Of a stretch of 64,000 bases of DNA, positions 33,964 to 42,588 are shown in pieces (the first letter of the stretch is position 1; every line of letters begins with the position of its first letter). The notes under the pieces were generated by a model, which did no database searches, was not told the origin of the DNA, and saw only the letters and a list, made by a program, of their open reading frames with translations. The position numbers were made by a program, and so were the translations under genes. Source of the DNA: AV40 sp038230255 (GTDB lineage Bacteria; Verrucomicrobiota; Verrucomicrobiia; Chthoniobacterales; UBA10450); assembly GCA_038230255.1 (NCBI GenBank), contig JBBRNP010000003.1:310001-374000 (forward strand), in the 5' to 3' direction.

Positions 33964-34059
33964 ATTGATCCTATCCGCGGAAGTCCGGTGAAAAAATCTC
34001 TGAAATTGGGGCCAGGGTCAAGCCAGAACGATAATTACAAATTTTTTATTTCCACGTTG

Positions 34060-34096
34060 AAAACAAAAACCCCGCTGCCTGAAACAAGCAGCGGGG
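34060..34096 (-). terminator. Rho-independent terminator of the PEP-CTERM gene
   Basis: A perfect nine-base-pair stem (CCCCGCTGC with GCAGCGGGG) closes a nine-base loop and is followed on the minus strand by TTTTTGTTTT. It lies 25 bases beyond the stop codon at 34121. Confidence 0.92.
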
Positions 34097-34120
34097 TCTT
34101 CGAAATAATTCGTCGTGCGC

Positions 34121-35866
34121 TTAGCGCAACTTGCGGCGGAAGCGTTGCACGCCTACGAGCAGGCCCGCGCCCAAAGCCATCATCGCCATCGTCGCTGGCT
34201 CAGGAACGACCGTGATCGATCCCATTCCTAAAAATTCAACGGTGTTAGTGGAGTCATATACCCCGGGCCCTTGCGCAACGCCATTGACGATCAATCCGGC
34301 AACGACATCCGTGCCGGTGTAATTCAGGTTGACCGTTGAATCGAGCTGAATGGTCAAGCTCGCGGAATCGGCGATGTAATTGTTCGTAGCGCCGCTTTGC
34401 AAAGTCAGCGTCACACTGCTGCCCAACAAGCTGACGCTGCCTGTGCCGAGCGCGCCGTCAGCCAAGGCAATGACGGTGCCCTTGTTGATGGTCAAACCGC
34501 CGCTAAACGTATTCGCAACGTTTAACGTCAGCGTGGCGGTGCCGTCTTTGATGATCTTCCCGGCGCCAGTAATCGCCGCACTGCTGAAGTTGGTTCCCTG
34601 CACGAAATCTGCGCCAGACGTATGATCGAACCTAAGAGTGCCGGCGGCGGCTATTGAGATTGCGCTGCTCGGGGACAATGAACCAGTTGTTCCGCCGATG
34701 CCGAGCTGGAGCGTGCCGCTGTTGACGGTTGTCGTACCAGTGTAGGTATTATCGGCGGTGAAAATCGTTAGCCCACCGGCAGGCCCAGATGTCGAACGGT
34801 TATAACTGCCGGTGCCGGAAATCACGCCGGTATACGTATGCGTTGTGGCACCGGTATTGAAATCGCTCAGTCGAGCGGTGCCAGTACTCGCGCCGTTATC
34901 AATAACGATTGGGCGGCTCATCGTATAATCGCCGCCAGAAAATCTTACGTCGAATTGCGCTGTTGTAGAAGATCCGTCATTTCGGATCGTTAACGTGCCA
35001 CCAGTGCCAGTGAGCGTACCGCTGAACGGCATATTCGCCGCGCTATTAGATGTCGTGGTAAGCGCGCTGTCGGCAGTGAGAATCACGTCGGTAGCCGTTG
35101 CGGCACGGCTTGCGGAGCTTGCCAAAGTGCCACCGGAAAGCGTTAGCGATCCGCTGCCCAGCGGCGTGCCTGAACCGCCGATCGTGATTTTACCTCCACC
35201 GCTGATCGTCGTTCCACCGCTGTAGGTGTTAGCTGACGTGCCCAGTGCCAAAGTTCCCGATGCGAGATTCAAAGCTCCACCACTGCTAATTACGCCGCTA
35301 AGTGTCAGCGTGTTCGCGGAAGCGTTCGTAACATCCAGCGAACTAGTTAAAGTTATCGGGGCAGAGATTGTGTCGCCCTTACTTGTGCTGGTCTGATTGA
35401 GCTGAGCATTCGCGCTGTTGGCTGTGTTGTCGAATACCAGGCTCGCTCCGCCGCTGGCCGAAATCGTGTAGCTATGGGTGCCGTTCGTGTCCCCAATATC
35501 GAGTCTGCGCACCGTACGCGACGTCGTATCAACAACGGGACTGCGCGCGCCAGTGATATCGAGTGTGCTGAAATTAGCGAAGCCGCCACCGTCAGCGACG
35601 AGTCCACCGCTCCAGTTCGTCGTAGTGCTCCAAGGCGCGGCGGTGCTGTTTGTATTAAAAATCCAAGTCCCATCCTGCGCCGCGACCAAAACAAAGTTGG
35701 GGCTGTTGCCGTCGTTCTTCACCGGAGCAACCAATTGCGCGTTGTCAGTGCCGCCCAGCGCCACGATTGGAATGAGATTTCCGGCAAAGGTCGCGCCGGT
35801 TGCGAGCACGAGCGCGATGGCGCTAACCAAAACTCTTGAACCCCTGATACTGATCCCGTTTTTCAT
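34121..35866 (-). CDS. PEP-CTERM protein with autotransporter-type beta-strand repeats
   Basis: A 581-residue exported protein. Signal peptide VLVSAIALVLATGATFAGN; the body contains passenger-type beta repeats with Gly, Thr and Ser (NTYSGGTTISGGGKITIGGS, NTYTGTTTVNSGTLQLGIGG, NTFSGGLTINKGTVIALADG) about 80-110 residues apart. The C-terminus VPEPATMAMMALGAGLLVG followed by RFRRKLR is a PEP-CTERM sorting signal, processed by an exosortase not present in the window. It is probably anchored or released at the outer surface. The frame opens upstream at 35980, but the signal peptide fixes the start at 35866, with AGGGA about ten bases before it. Confidence 0.9.
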   Translation of the reverse strand: MKNGISIRGSRVLVSAIALVLATGATFAGNLIPIVALGGTDNAQLVAPVKNDGNSPNFVLVAAQDGTWIFNTNSTAAPWSTTTNWSGGLVADGGGFANFSTLDITGARSPVVDTTSRTVRRLDIGDTNGTHSYTISASGGASLVFDNTANSANAQLNQTSTSKGDTISAPITLTSSLDVTNASANTLTLSGVISSGGALNLASGTLALGTSANTYSGGTTISGGGKITIGGSGTPLGSGSLTLSGGTLASSASRAATATDVILTADSALTTTSNSAANMPFSGTLTGTGGTLTIRNDGSSTTAQFDVRFSGGDYTMSRPIVIDNGASTGTARLSDFNTGATTHTYTGVISGTGSYNRSTSGPAGGLTIFTADNTYTGTTTVNSGTLQLGIGGTTGSLSPSSAISIAAAGTLRFDHTSGADFVQGTNFSSAAITGAGKIIKDGTATLTLNVANTFSGGLTINKGTVIALADGALGTGSVSLLGSSVTLTLQSGATNNYIADSASLTIQLDSTVNLNYTGTDVVAGLIVNGVAQGPGVYDSTNTVEFLGMGSITVVPEPATMAMMALGAGLLVGVQRFRRKLR

Positions 35867-36074
35867 AAAGTTAATTTCCCTGAGCTGTGACGTTGAGTGA
35901 TTTCTGGCAAAACCTCTTTGTTCTGGAGATTCGGCCCAACGAGGTTGAGAAATTGGGCGGTAAAAGTCAATACTTTTCATAACTATTTTTGAGTAAAATA
36001 GGGCCAGTTCTGCCCTCCGTTCCGAAGGGATTTGGCCCTTGCGCCCCCAACCTCCTGACCCGGCACGATTTACC

Positions 36075-38318
36075 TCAAGCGCGCTTGGCCACCGGATCCG
36101 GCTTGAAGGCCAGTGTCGCCAGTGGCGGCAACTGGATCAGGATCGACTGCTCCCGGCCCATCCAATGCACATCTTCGCTTTGGATACCGCCCAGATTGCC
36201 AACATTGCTGCCGCCATACGTGTCCGCGTCGGTGTTGATGATCTCGCGATAAAACCCGGCCCGCGGAACACCGAGCCGATAATTGTGACGCACCATCGGC
36301 GTCGCGTTAACGATGAAGACAATCATTTCGCCTTCGCGCGATTTTCGGACAAACGAAACCACGCTGTTATCGGCGTCGTGAAAATCGATCCACTCGAATC
36401 CGTCGTAGGAATCGTCCTGTTGCCAGAGCGCCGGTTCGCTTTTGTAAATGTAATTCAAATGCTGGACCAGCCGGCGCAAACCGTCGTGTTTCGGAAGATC
36501 GAGCAGGTGCCAGTCTAGACCCGCGTCGTGGTTCCATTCGCGCCACTGGCCGAATTCCTGTCCCATGAAAAGTAATTTCTTTCCGGGATGGCCGTACATC
36601 CACGCGTAAAACAAGCGCAGGTTGGCGAACTTCTGCCATTCGTCGCCCGGCATCTTCGATAACAACGAACGTTTGCCGTGCACGACTTCATCGTGGCTCA
36701 ACACCAAAACGAAATGTTCGGTGAACGCGTAGAGCAACGAGAAGGTGATGTTGCCATGATGAAACCGCCGGTAAATCGGGTCGAGCGACATGTATTCCAG
36801 GAAGTCGTGCATCCAACCCATGTTCCATTTGAATCCGAACCCGAGCCCGCCCAGATATACCGGACGCGAAACGCCCGGCCAGGCGGTTGATTCTTCCGCG
36901 ATGGTGGCGATTCCCGGAAAACGCTCGTAACAAACTTCGTTGCATCGCTTGAGAAAATGAATCGCGTCCAGATTTTCGCGCCCGCCGAAAACGTTCGGGA
37001 TCCACTGCCCTTCCTTGCGCGAATAATCGAGATAGATCATTGACGCGACCGCATCCACCCGCAGCCCGTCGATGTGATATTTGTCGAGCCAGAAAAGCGC
37101 GTTCGCGATCAGGAAATTGCGCACTTCATTGCGGCCGAAATTAAAAATGAGCGTGCCCCAATCCTGATGCTCGCCCTGACGCGGGTCCATGTGTTCGTAG
37201 AGATCGGTCCCGTCGAACTCGGCCAGACCATGCGCATCTTTTGGAAAATGCGCCGGCACCCAATCCATGATCACGCCGATGCCGGCTTGATGACATTTCT
37301 CGATGAAGTGGCGCAGTTCGTCCGGCGTCCCGTGGCGGCTGGTCGGCGCATAATAATTCGTGACCTGGTAACCCCACGAACCTTCAAAGGGATGCTCCGC
37401 GATCGGGAGCACCTCGATGTGGGTGTAACCCATCTCGAGCACGTAAGGCAGCAATGTGTCGGCGAGCTCGAGATAACTCAGGGCACGATTTCCTTCTTCC
37501 GCCTTCCGCTGCCAGGAACCGAGATGGACTTCGTAAATACTGATCGGGCTCCGCGGCCATTCTTTTTTGCGGCGCTGTTCCATCCAATCCGCGTCGTTCC
37601 ACTTGTATCGCTCTAGATTATAGACCAGAGAACTTGTCGATGTTCCGTGCTGATTGAAAAACGCGAACGGATCGCTCTTAAGCAAAAGTGCGCCGGACGG
37701 CGCGCGAATTTCGAACTTATAATGCGCGCCTTCTTTCACGCCCGGCAAAAATAATTCCCACACCCCGCTCCCAAGAAGCTTGCGCATCGGATTGACGCGC
37801 CCGTCCCAGCCGTTGAAATCGCCGACCACGCTCACGCGCTGCGCGTTCGGCGCCCAGACCGAGAAATAAACGCCGGCGGCGTCACCGATTTTTCGCAAAT
37901 GCGCGCCGAACTTTTCGTAAAGCTCCCAATGCTGGCCTTCGCTGAACAAGTGCAGATCGACTTCGCCCATGATCGGGCCGTATTGGTAGGGATCGCGCAT
38001 TGAATATTCGGACCCGTCCCAATTGGTGACGCGCAACTGGTAATCGAGATCGCGGGTCGCGTTGGGAACTTTCGCCTGAAAGAAACCGTCGCGATGAATC
38101 TTCTCCGCCTCGACCGGCGGGCACCTGTCCGCCGTAGCCTCGGAGGCGGAGCCGTTTTGGACGATGTCGATCTTGCGCGCATCCGGACGGAACGCGCGAA
38201 TGGCGAGATCGTCCCCCATCCGGTGCGGTCCGAGGATGCGGAACGGATCGGAATGGGTGCCGGAAAGAAAGCTGTTGAGCTCGTCGGGTGGTATTCCGGC
38301 GACGGCGAAAGGTTTCAT
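36075..38318 (-). CDS. glgB: 1,4-alpha-glucan branching enzyme
   Basis: A 747-residue GH13 enzyme that makes alpha-1,6 branches in glycogen. N-terminal CBM48 domains precede the catalytic barrel with WVPAHFP, GLRVDAVASMIY (nucleophile Asp), IAEESTAWP (acid Glu) and LSHDEVVHG. The C-terminal beta domain is complete. Within the N-terminal domain, residues about 56-70 (SASEATADRCPPV) are encoded by a family M palindrome at 38122-38152, an apparent in-frame insertion in a loop. A Met two codons earlier (38324) is an equal start candidate. No other glycogen gene is adjacent. Confidence 0.95.
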   Translation of the reverse strand: MKPFAVAGIPPDELNSFLSGTHSDPFRILGPHRMGDDLAIRAFRPDARKIDIVQNGSASEATADRCPPVEAEKIHRDGFFQAKVPNATRDLDYQLRVTNWDGSEYSMRDPYQYGPIMGEVDLHLFSEGQHWELYEKFGAHLRKIGDAAGVYFSVWAPNAQRVSVVGDFNGWDGRVNPMRKLLGSGVWELFLPGVKEGAHYKFEIRAPSGALLLKSDPFAFFNQHGTSTSSLVYNLERYKWNDADWMEQRRKKEWPRSPISIYEVHLGSWQRKAEEGNRALSYLELADTLLPYVLEMGYTHIEVLPIAEHPFEGSWGYQVTNYYAPTSRHGTPDELRHFIEKCHQAGIGVIMDWVPAHFPKDAHGLAEFDGTDLYEHMDPRQGEHQDWGTLIFNFGRNEVRNFLIANALFWLDKYHIDGLRVDAVASMIYLDYSRKEGQWIPNVFGGRENLDAIHFLKRCNEVCYERFPGIATIAEESTAWPGVSRPVYLGGLGFGFKWNMGWMHDFLEYMSLDPIYRRFHHGNITFSLLYAFTEHFVLVLSHDEVVHGKRSLLSKMPGDEWQKFANLRLFYAWMYGHPGKKLLFMGQEFGQWREWNHDAGLDWHLLDLPKHDGLRRLVQHLNYIYKSEPALWQQDDSYDGFEWIDFHDADNSVVSFVRKSREGEMIVFIVNATPMVRHNYRLGVPRAGFYREIINTDADTYGGSNVGNLGGIQSEDVHWMGREQSILIQLPPLATLAFKPDPVAKRA
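38122..38152. repeat. Palindrome family M inside glgB
   Basis: CACCTGTCCGCCGTAGCCTC GGAGGCGGAG: TCCGCC pairs with GGCGGA. It is read in frame in glgB and closely matches the sequence at the end of the SprT-like gene (CACCTGCCCGCCGTAGC). Confidence 0.65.
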
Positions 38319-38429
38319 TACCATTCAACCTAGAGTTCGTCCCGAGCTTTTCAATCAGCCTCTCGGTTAGGGTTGAATGCGCTCGCCGAGCGCGTTTGAT
38401 CGCAATAGGGACATCGCGATCCACCTTTT

Positions 38430-38550
38430 TGTCATTCCGACCGAAGTGGAGGAATGGAGCGAGTGGGACGAGCGACATGGACCGTTGGGCCGCGAGGGTA
38501 GCGGCGAGTGAGTCGGGAGACGAAGGAGTTCAATCTCTAAATATTTCTGT
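38430..38550. repeat. Family A arm upstream of the GIY-YIG gene (copy A6, left)
   Basis: TGTCATTCCGACCGAAGTGG AGGAAT, then a 76-base interruption rich in GAGCGAGT-like words, then AATCTCTAAATATTTCTG. It is the complement of the right arm type of other copies, so the element is inverted relative to A2 and A4. It stops two bases before the GIY-YIG ATG. Confidence 0.85.
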
Positions 38551-38552
38551 CC

Positions 38553-38858
38553 ATGCCACGCGACTACGACTTCTGGGTGTACATCATGACCAATCAGCTC
38601 GATTCTGTTCTGTACATTGGGATGACGAGCGACCTTTCACGCCGCGGGAACGAACATCGATCCGGCGAGATTCCGGGATTCACAGCAGAGTACCGCTGCC
38701 ATAAGCTCGTCTACTGGGAACATTACTCTGAGGTCGAACAGGCGATCGATCGAGAAAAACAACTGAAGAGATGGTCGCGCAAAAAGAAAATAGAGCTGAT
38801 CGAAAGAACTAATCCGCGATGGTTTAACCTGTTCGACGAGATTTCCGGAAATATCTAG
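38553..38858 (+). CDS. Small GIY-YIG nuclease, carried between repeat arms
   Basis: A 101-residue single-domain GIY-YIG protein: VYI at 9-11, LYIGMTSDLSRR at 20-31 (GIY-YIG pair and the catalytic Arg), His35, and Glu68 in DREKQLKRWSRKKK, the metal-binding Glu. The YhbQ/UPF0213-like subgroup lacks extra DNA-binding domains. The gene fits exactly between the two arms of a family A hairpin: the ATG comes two bases after the left arm and the last residues (ISGNI) and the stop are encoded by the right arm. Other family A copies have only a loop of about 20 bases at this place. This suggests that the nuclease belongs to the repeat family and may spread it; that is inference. Confidence 0.85.
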   Translation: MPRDYDFWVYIMTNQLDSVLYIGMTSDLSRRGNEHRSGEIPGFTAEYRCHKLVYWEHYSEVEQAIDREKQLKRWSRKKKIELIERTNPRWFNLFDEISGNI

Positions 38859-38887
38859 AGATGTCTCGACTTCGCTCGACATGACAG
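38842..38887. repeat. Family A arm downstream of the GIY-YIG gene (copy A6, right)
   Basis: TTTCCGGAAATATCTAGAGA TGTCTCGACTTCGCTCGACA TGACAG pairs with the left arm at 38430-38550 across the nuclease gene. The stop codon TAG lies in the ATATCTAGAGAT part. Confidence 0.9.
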
Positions 38888-38891
38888 AAGA

Positions 38892-38915
38892 GGGCGTTGG
38901 TAATCGCCCCCTACC
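38892..38915. repeat. Palindrome family C, variant copy
   Basis: GGGCGTTGGTAATCGCCCCC TACC follows the family A arm directly, as a diverged form of the 27-base units at 23193 and 45310. Confidence 0.65.
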
Positions 38916-38961
38916 TCTTAATCGCGTGCGCTTTGGGCAGTGATCGCGCATAATTGCCTTA

Positions 38962-39876
38962 ATGGACAAGAACGGGACCGACGCGGTGAACGACTTGCTC
39001 GCTACTTACGGTGAGACCGGCGGGATCAATTATCTCGCCGCGGCCGCGACTTTGCCCTCGCGCGAGACGATCGAAGAGGCCTGCGCCGACCTGATGAGCT
39101 TGATGTTTCCCGGCTTTCGCGGCGAAGCGCTGGTTGATTCCGAAGATTTGCCCGACATTACCAAAAGCCGGGTCAGAAATCTTCGGATGCGGTTGAAGCC
39201 GGAGATTTGCAAAAGCCTTGGCGATTATCCGGCGAGCGAGGAGACGAAAAAGAAAGCGGACGAGATTCTCGACTTCTTCGTCTCGCAGTTGCCGGAGGTG
39301 CGCAAAATTCTCTGGACCGACATCGACGCGTCTTACGAAGGCGATCCCGCGGCAAAAAGTTACGAGGAAATCATTCTCGCGTATCCCTCCCTGGAAGCGA
39401 TCACGATTTATCGAATGGCGCACCTGCTCTACAACAAAGTGCCGCTGGTTCCGCGAATCATGACCGAGTGGGCGCATAGCCGCACCGGGATCGACATCCA
39501 TCCCGGCGCAGAGATTGGCTCGCATTTTTTTATCGATCACGGAACGGGTGTGGTCGTTGGCGAGACCACCAAGATCGGTTCGCACGTGAAACTTTATCAG
39601 GGCGTGTCCTTCATCGCGCGGTCGCTCGCGGCCGGGCAGGCGTTGCGCGGAAAAAAACGTCACCCGACGATCGAGGACGGCGTTTGCATCTATGCCGGAA
39701 CGACAATCATGGGCGGCGACACGGTGATCGGCGCCAACTCGACAATCGGCGCGAATGTTTTTCTGACCAAAAGCGTTCCGCCGAACTCGCTCGTCTATTA
39801 CGAAGAGAAAGAAGTTGCGATCGTGCAGAAACGGTCGCGAAAAGTCGCGCCGGAGACCGACGGATTCAGCGAATAA
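38962..39876 (+). CDS. cysE: Serine O-acetyltransferase
   Basis: A 304-residue enzyme that makes O-acetylserine for cysteine synthesis. After a long helical N-terminal domain (ADLMSLMFPGFRGEALVDSE), the left-handed hexapeptide-repeat barrel is seen with GIDIHPGAEIGSHFFIDHGT, GVVVGETTKIG and TIEDGVCIYAGTTIMGG. The longer N-terminus is the form found in EpsC/SAT of plants and many bacteria. A cysteine desulfurase gene lies about 1.5 kb downstream, a loose sulfur-metabolism link. Confidence 0.93.
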   Translation: MDKNGTDAVNDLLATYGETGGINYLAAAATLPSRETIEEACADLMSLMFPGFRGEALVDSEDLPDITKSRVRNLRMRLKPEICKSLGDYPASEETKKKADEILDFFVSQLPEVRKILWTDIDASYEGDPAAKSYEEIILAYPSLEAITIYRMAHLLYNKVPLVPRIMTEWAHSRTGIDIHPGAEIGSHFFIDHGTGVVVGETTKIGSHVKLYQGVSFIARSLAAGQALRGKKRHPTIEDGVCIYAGTTIMGGDTVIGANSTIGANVFLTKSVPPNSLVYYEEKEVAIVQKRSRKVAPETDGFSE

Positions 39877-39879
39877 GAA

Positions 39880-41370
39880 TTATTTCACTTTAGCGGTGAA
39901 GACTTCCTCCATGCCGAGATTGCGGCTGCAGCCCGAAATCGGATCGAGCTGCCGTCGGCTATCGGTCCAGATCGGATACGAAGTGCCGTTGAAGGAAACG
40001 AGTCCTTCATAGTCGCCCTGCTGATTTCCGTAATTGATTCCCGAGCACGGAAAAACGCCGCCGCAGTCGTGCTCGTTCGAGCTCACGGTCGTAACGCGCG
40101 TATTCGGCGAAGACCAGGACGCGCTGCCGTTGGTCGATTTCGCCAAATAAACATCGGTCATGTAACGCGAGCCGGTGGTGTCGTTTCGCGTGTCGTAAAA
40201 TGACACGTTCACGTCGCCGGTGATTGGATCGACCGACATCCAATGATTGAACCGATCGACCGGGATCGACAACTGGTCGGCCACGGTTTTGCGCGGCGAC
40301 CAATGCGCGCCTTTATCGTCGGAAAAGGAAAGATAAATATCGGTCGTGCCCACTGCGCTGAGATCGATCCACGAGCAATACAATCGTCCGCGACGCGGAC
40401 CGGTTGAGCGATCGACATCCAGCACGGGATAAACGAGCGCGCCACGGAAAGATTCAGCCGGAACGCGGATATCGAAGGGAATATTTTTCGAGGAAACAAC
40501 ACTCTGTGCGCCCCATGTCTTGCCCGCATCGAAAGAGCGATTGAAGGCAACCGTGTTCGCAGCGTAATCGTTCCAAGCGACATAAAGTTCGCCACTCGGT
40601 CCGACTGCGGGTGATGCGCCGATCGACCGGCCCGGGCCGGAAGGATCGTCCGCGCGCGTGATCGTAAAGCTCGCGCCGTGATCGGTCGAAGTCGCGACGC
40701 GAATTCCGCCGCTGATTGAACCACCTGCCGCTGCGTCCCACGCGATGTAAACATTGTCGCGAAACGGACTGCTCATGTTCGTGTCGGCGGTGATCATCGG
40801 TTTGTCGTTGAAATGGTTACTCCCGCCTTCGTAACTGAAAAAAGTGACGGTCGGGTACGTCTGGCCGCCGTCGGTCGAACGGGCGACCGCCATTTCGGTC
40901 GCTTTAACTCCGTTGCCGTTGCCGAAGAAAATGACGATGTATCCGTAGAAGACATTGCCGCGGGTATCGAAGGCCAACATCGGATCGGAACCAAAATTGG
41001 TTCCGTTACTTCCTTTTGCCGGCGGCAACGGCAGATCGACTCCACCCCAGGTCATTCCGCCGTCCAACGAGAAATAACCGCGCATTGGCAGTCGAAAAAT
41101 TTCATTCGACCCGGCCGCCAATGTGCTTGGCTGCATCGGATTCAATGTGATGAACGTCTCGCTTTGCGGACCGCATTCGTTCGAAACATCCACGTTCGTG
41201 CCGTAGTTGATCGACGCGGTCGCGTTGGTGCTGCTATCGGGACCGTTATTGAGAATGTACTGATATTTGTCCCACCAGGTCGGATTATGCGTTTTACTGT
41301 CGGCCAACGCGCAAATTGGCAGGGCGATGGCAAATTGAATCAAAAAGAAAAACGGGGCTCGCATCTTCAT
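39880..41370 (-). CDS. Secreted sialidase-like beta-propeller protein
   Basis: A 496-residue protein with a signal peptide (APFFFLIQFAIALPICALA) and a six-bladed propeller with Asp-box-like motifs: FSLDGGMTWGG, ARSTDGGQTYP, STDHGASFTI, SFDAGKTWG and FSDDKGAHWSP. This is the BNR/sialidase fold of exported glycosidases and binding proteins. The arginine triad and the nucleophile Tyr of true sialidases cannot be assigned with confidence, so enzymatic activity is uncertain. It converges on cysE with a three-base gap. Confidence 0.75.
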   Translation of the reverse strand: MKMRAPFFFLIQFAIALPICALADSKTHNPTWWDKYQYILNNGPDSSTNATASINYGTNVDVSNECGPQSETFITLNPMQPSTLAAGSNEIFRLPMRGYFSLDGGMTWGGVDLPLPPAKGSNGTNFGSDPMLAFDTRGNVFYGYIVIFFGNGNGVKATEMAVARSTDGGQTYPTVTFFSYEGGSNHFNDKPMITADTNMSSPFRDNVYIAWDAAAGGSISGGIRVATSTDHGASFTITRADDPSGPGRSIGASPAVGPSGELYVAWNDYAANTVAFNRSFDAGKTWGAQSVVSSKNIPFDIRVPAESFRGALVYPVLDVDRSTGPRRGRLYCSWIDLSAVGTTDIYLSFSDDKGAHWSPRKTVADQLSIPVDRFNHWMSVDPITGDVNVSFYDTRNDTTGSRYMTDVYLAKSTNGSASWSSPNTRVTTVSSNEHDCGGVFPCSGINYGNQQGDYEGLVSFNGTSYPIWTDSRRQLDPISGCSRNLGMEEVFTAKVK

Positions 41371-41430
41371 ACTGTTTCATCCTAAAACTTTTTTGCTCAC
41401 TCTGTCCAAAGGATTACGATAAAGGTCGAA

Positions 41431-42588
41431 ATGATTTATTTGGATTACAACGCGACCACACCGCTTTGCGACGCAGCGCGTGAAGCGATGCTGCCGTATT
41501 TCAGTCAGCATTTCGGTAATCCATCCAGTATTCACCGGGCAGGACGCAACGCCCGCGCCGCGGTCGACAACGCGCGCGATAAAATTGCCGGGCTGATTAA
41601 AGCGAAGTCGAACGAGATCATTTTCACTAGCGGCGGGACCGAATCCTGCAATCTGGCTGTGCTCGGCCTCGCGCGTTGCAAGACGGACGGCGGCGGTCAC
41701 ATCATCTGCGAAAAGACCGAGCACCACGCCGTGCTCCACGCAGTCGAGCATTTGGAGAAGCACGAAAACTTCGAAGTGACCTGGCTCGAGACTTCCAGCG
41801 AAGGAATCGTCGATCTTGATCAGCTCGCGAAATCAATTCGCCCGGAAACGCGATTGGTTTCGATCATGACCGCGAACAACGAGACCGGCGTCATCCAACC
41901 GATGCCCGAGATTTCGAAAATTTGTCGCGAGCGCGGCGTGCTCCTGCACAGCGACATGGTGCAATCGTTCGGCAAGATCGACATCGACATCTCGCTAGTC
42001 GACGCCGCCAGTTTCGCCGCTCACAAATTCTACGGGCCGAAAGGCGCCGGATTTCTTTTCCTCCGAAGTGGGTTGTCATTGCAGCCGGTGCTGTTCGGCG
42101 GCTCACACGAAAACCAGCGCCGGCCCGGCACTGAAAACGTTGCTGCGATCGCCGGAATGGCCGCGGCGGCTGAATTTGTTGAGCACGAGCAAGAGACAGA
42201 GCAAGAACGTCAGAAAAAAATGCGTGACGAGTTCTGGAATCTGATTTCCAAAAATATCCCCGACGCAAAACTGAACGGTGAAGACGCCCCGCGACTCGCA
42301 AATACTTTGAACGTCAGTTTGCTCGGCCTCGATTCCGAAATGCTTCTTATCGCGCTCGATTTGAAAGGCGTCTGCGCTTCGAGCGGCTCGGCTTGCATGG
42401 TCGGGTCGGTCTCGGCGTCCCACGTTTTGCTCGCGATGGGATTGCCGGTGGAACGCGCGCGATCAGCCGTTCGCTTTTCGTTAGGCAAACAAACGACTGC
42501 CGAAGAAATCGCCGGCGCCGGAAAAGTCGTTGCCGAAATTGTCGATCGCTTGAGCAAGCGGAAGAGCGCGCATGCCGTGGCTTCTTAG
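41431..42588 (+). CDS. Cysteine desulfurase, NifS/IscS type
   Basis: A 385-residue PLP enzyme that takes sulfur from cysteine for iron-sulfur clusters and thiolated tRNA. The opening MIYLDYNATTPL, HH at 98-99, PLP lysine Lys199 in AAHKFYGPKG and catalytic Cys322 in ASSGSACMVGS are all present. The RPGTENVAAIAGMAAA motif follows. The SprT-like frame starts 17 bases before its stop. No iscU or other cluster gene is adjacent, so NifS and IscS cannot be told apart. Confidence 0.93.
   Translation: MIYLDYNATTPLCDAAREAMLPYFSQHFGNPSSIHRAGRNARAAVDNARDKIAGLIKAKSNEIIFTSGGTESCNLAVLGLARCKTDGGGHIICEKTEHHAVLHAVEHLEKHENFEVTWLETSSEGIVDLDQLAKSIRPETRLVSIMTANNETGVIQPMPEISKICRERGVLLHSDMVQSFGKIDIDISLVDAASFAAHKFYGPKGAGFLFLRSGLSLQPVLFGGSHENQRRPGTENVAAIAGMAAAAEFVEHEQETEQERQKKMRDEFWNLISKNIPDAKLNGEDAPRLANTLNVSLLGLDSEMLLIALDLKGVCASSGSACMVGSVSASHVLLAMGLPVERARSAVRFSLGKQTTAEEIAGAGKVVAEIVDRLSKRKSAHAVAS

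Noticed and set aside
34130..35900. Open frames on the plus strand opposite the PEP-CTERM gene
   Set aside because: They are Val/Pro-rich mirror images of the Gly/Thr repeats, with no ribosome sites or family similarity.
38430..38887. Family A plus GIY-YIG as a homing intron or intein
   Set aside because: The flanks are intergenic (glgB and cysE are intact), no split gene is rejoined, and no intron core or splice motif is visible.
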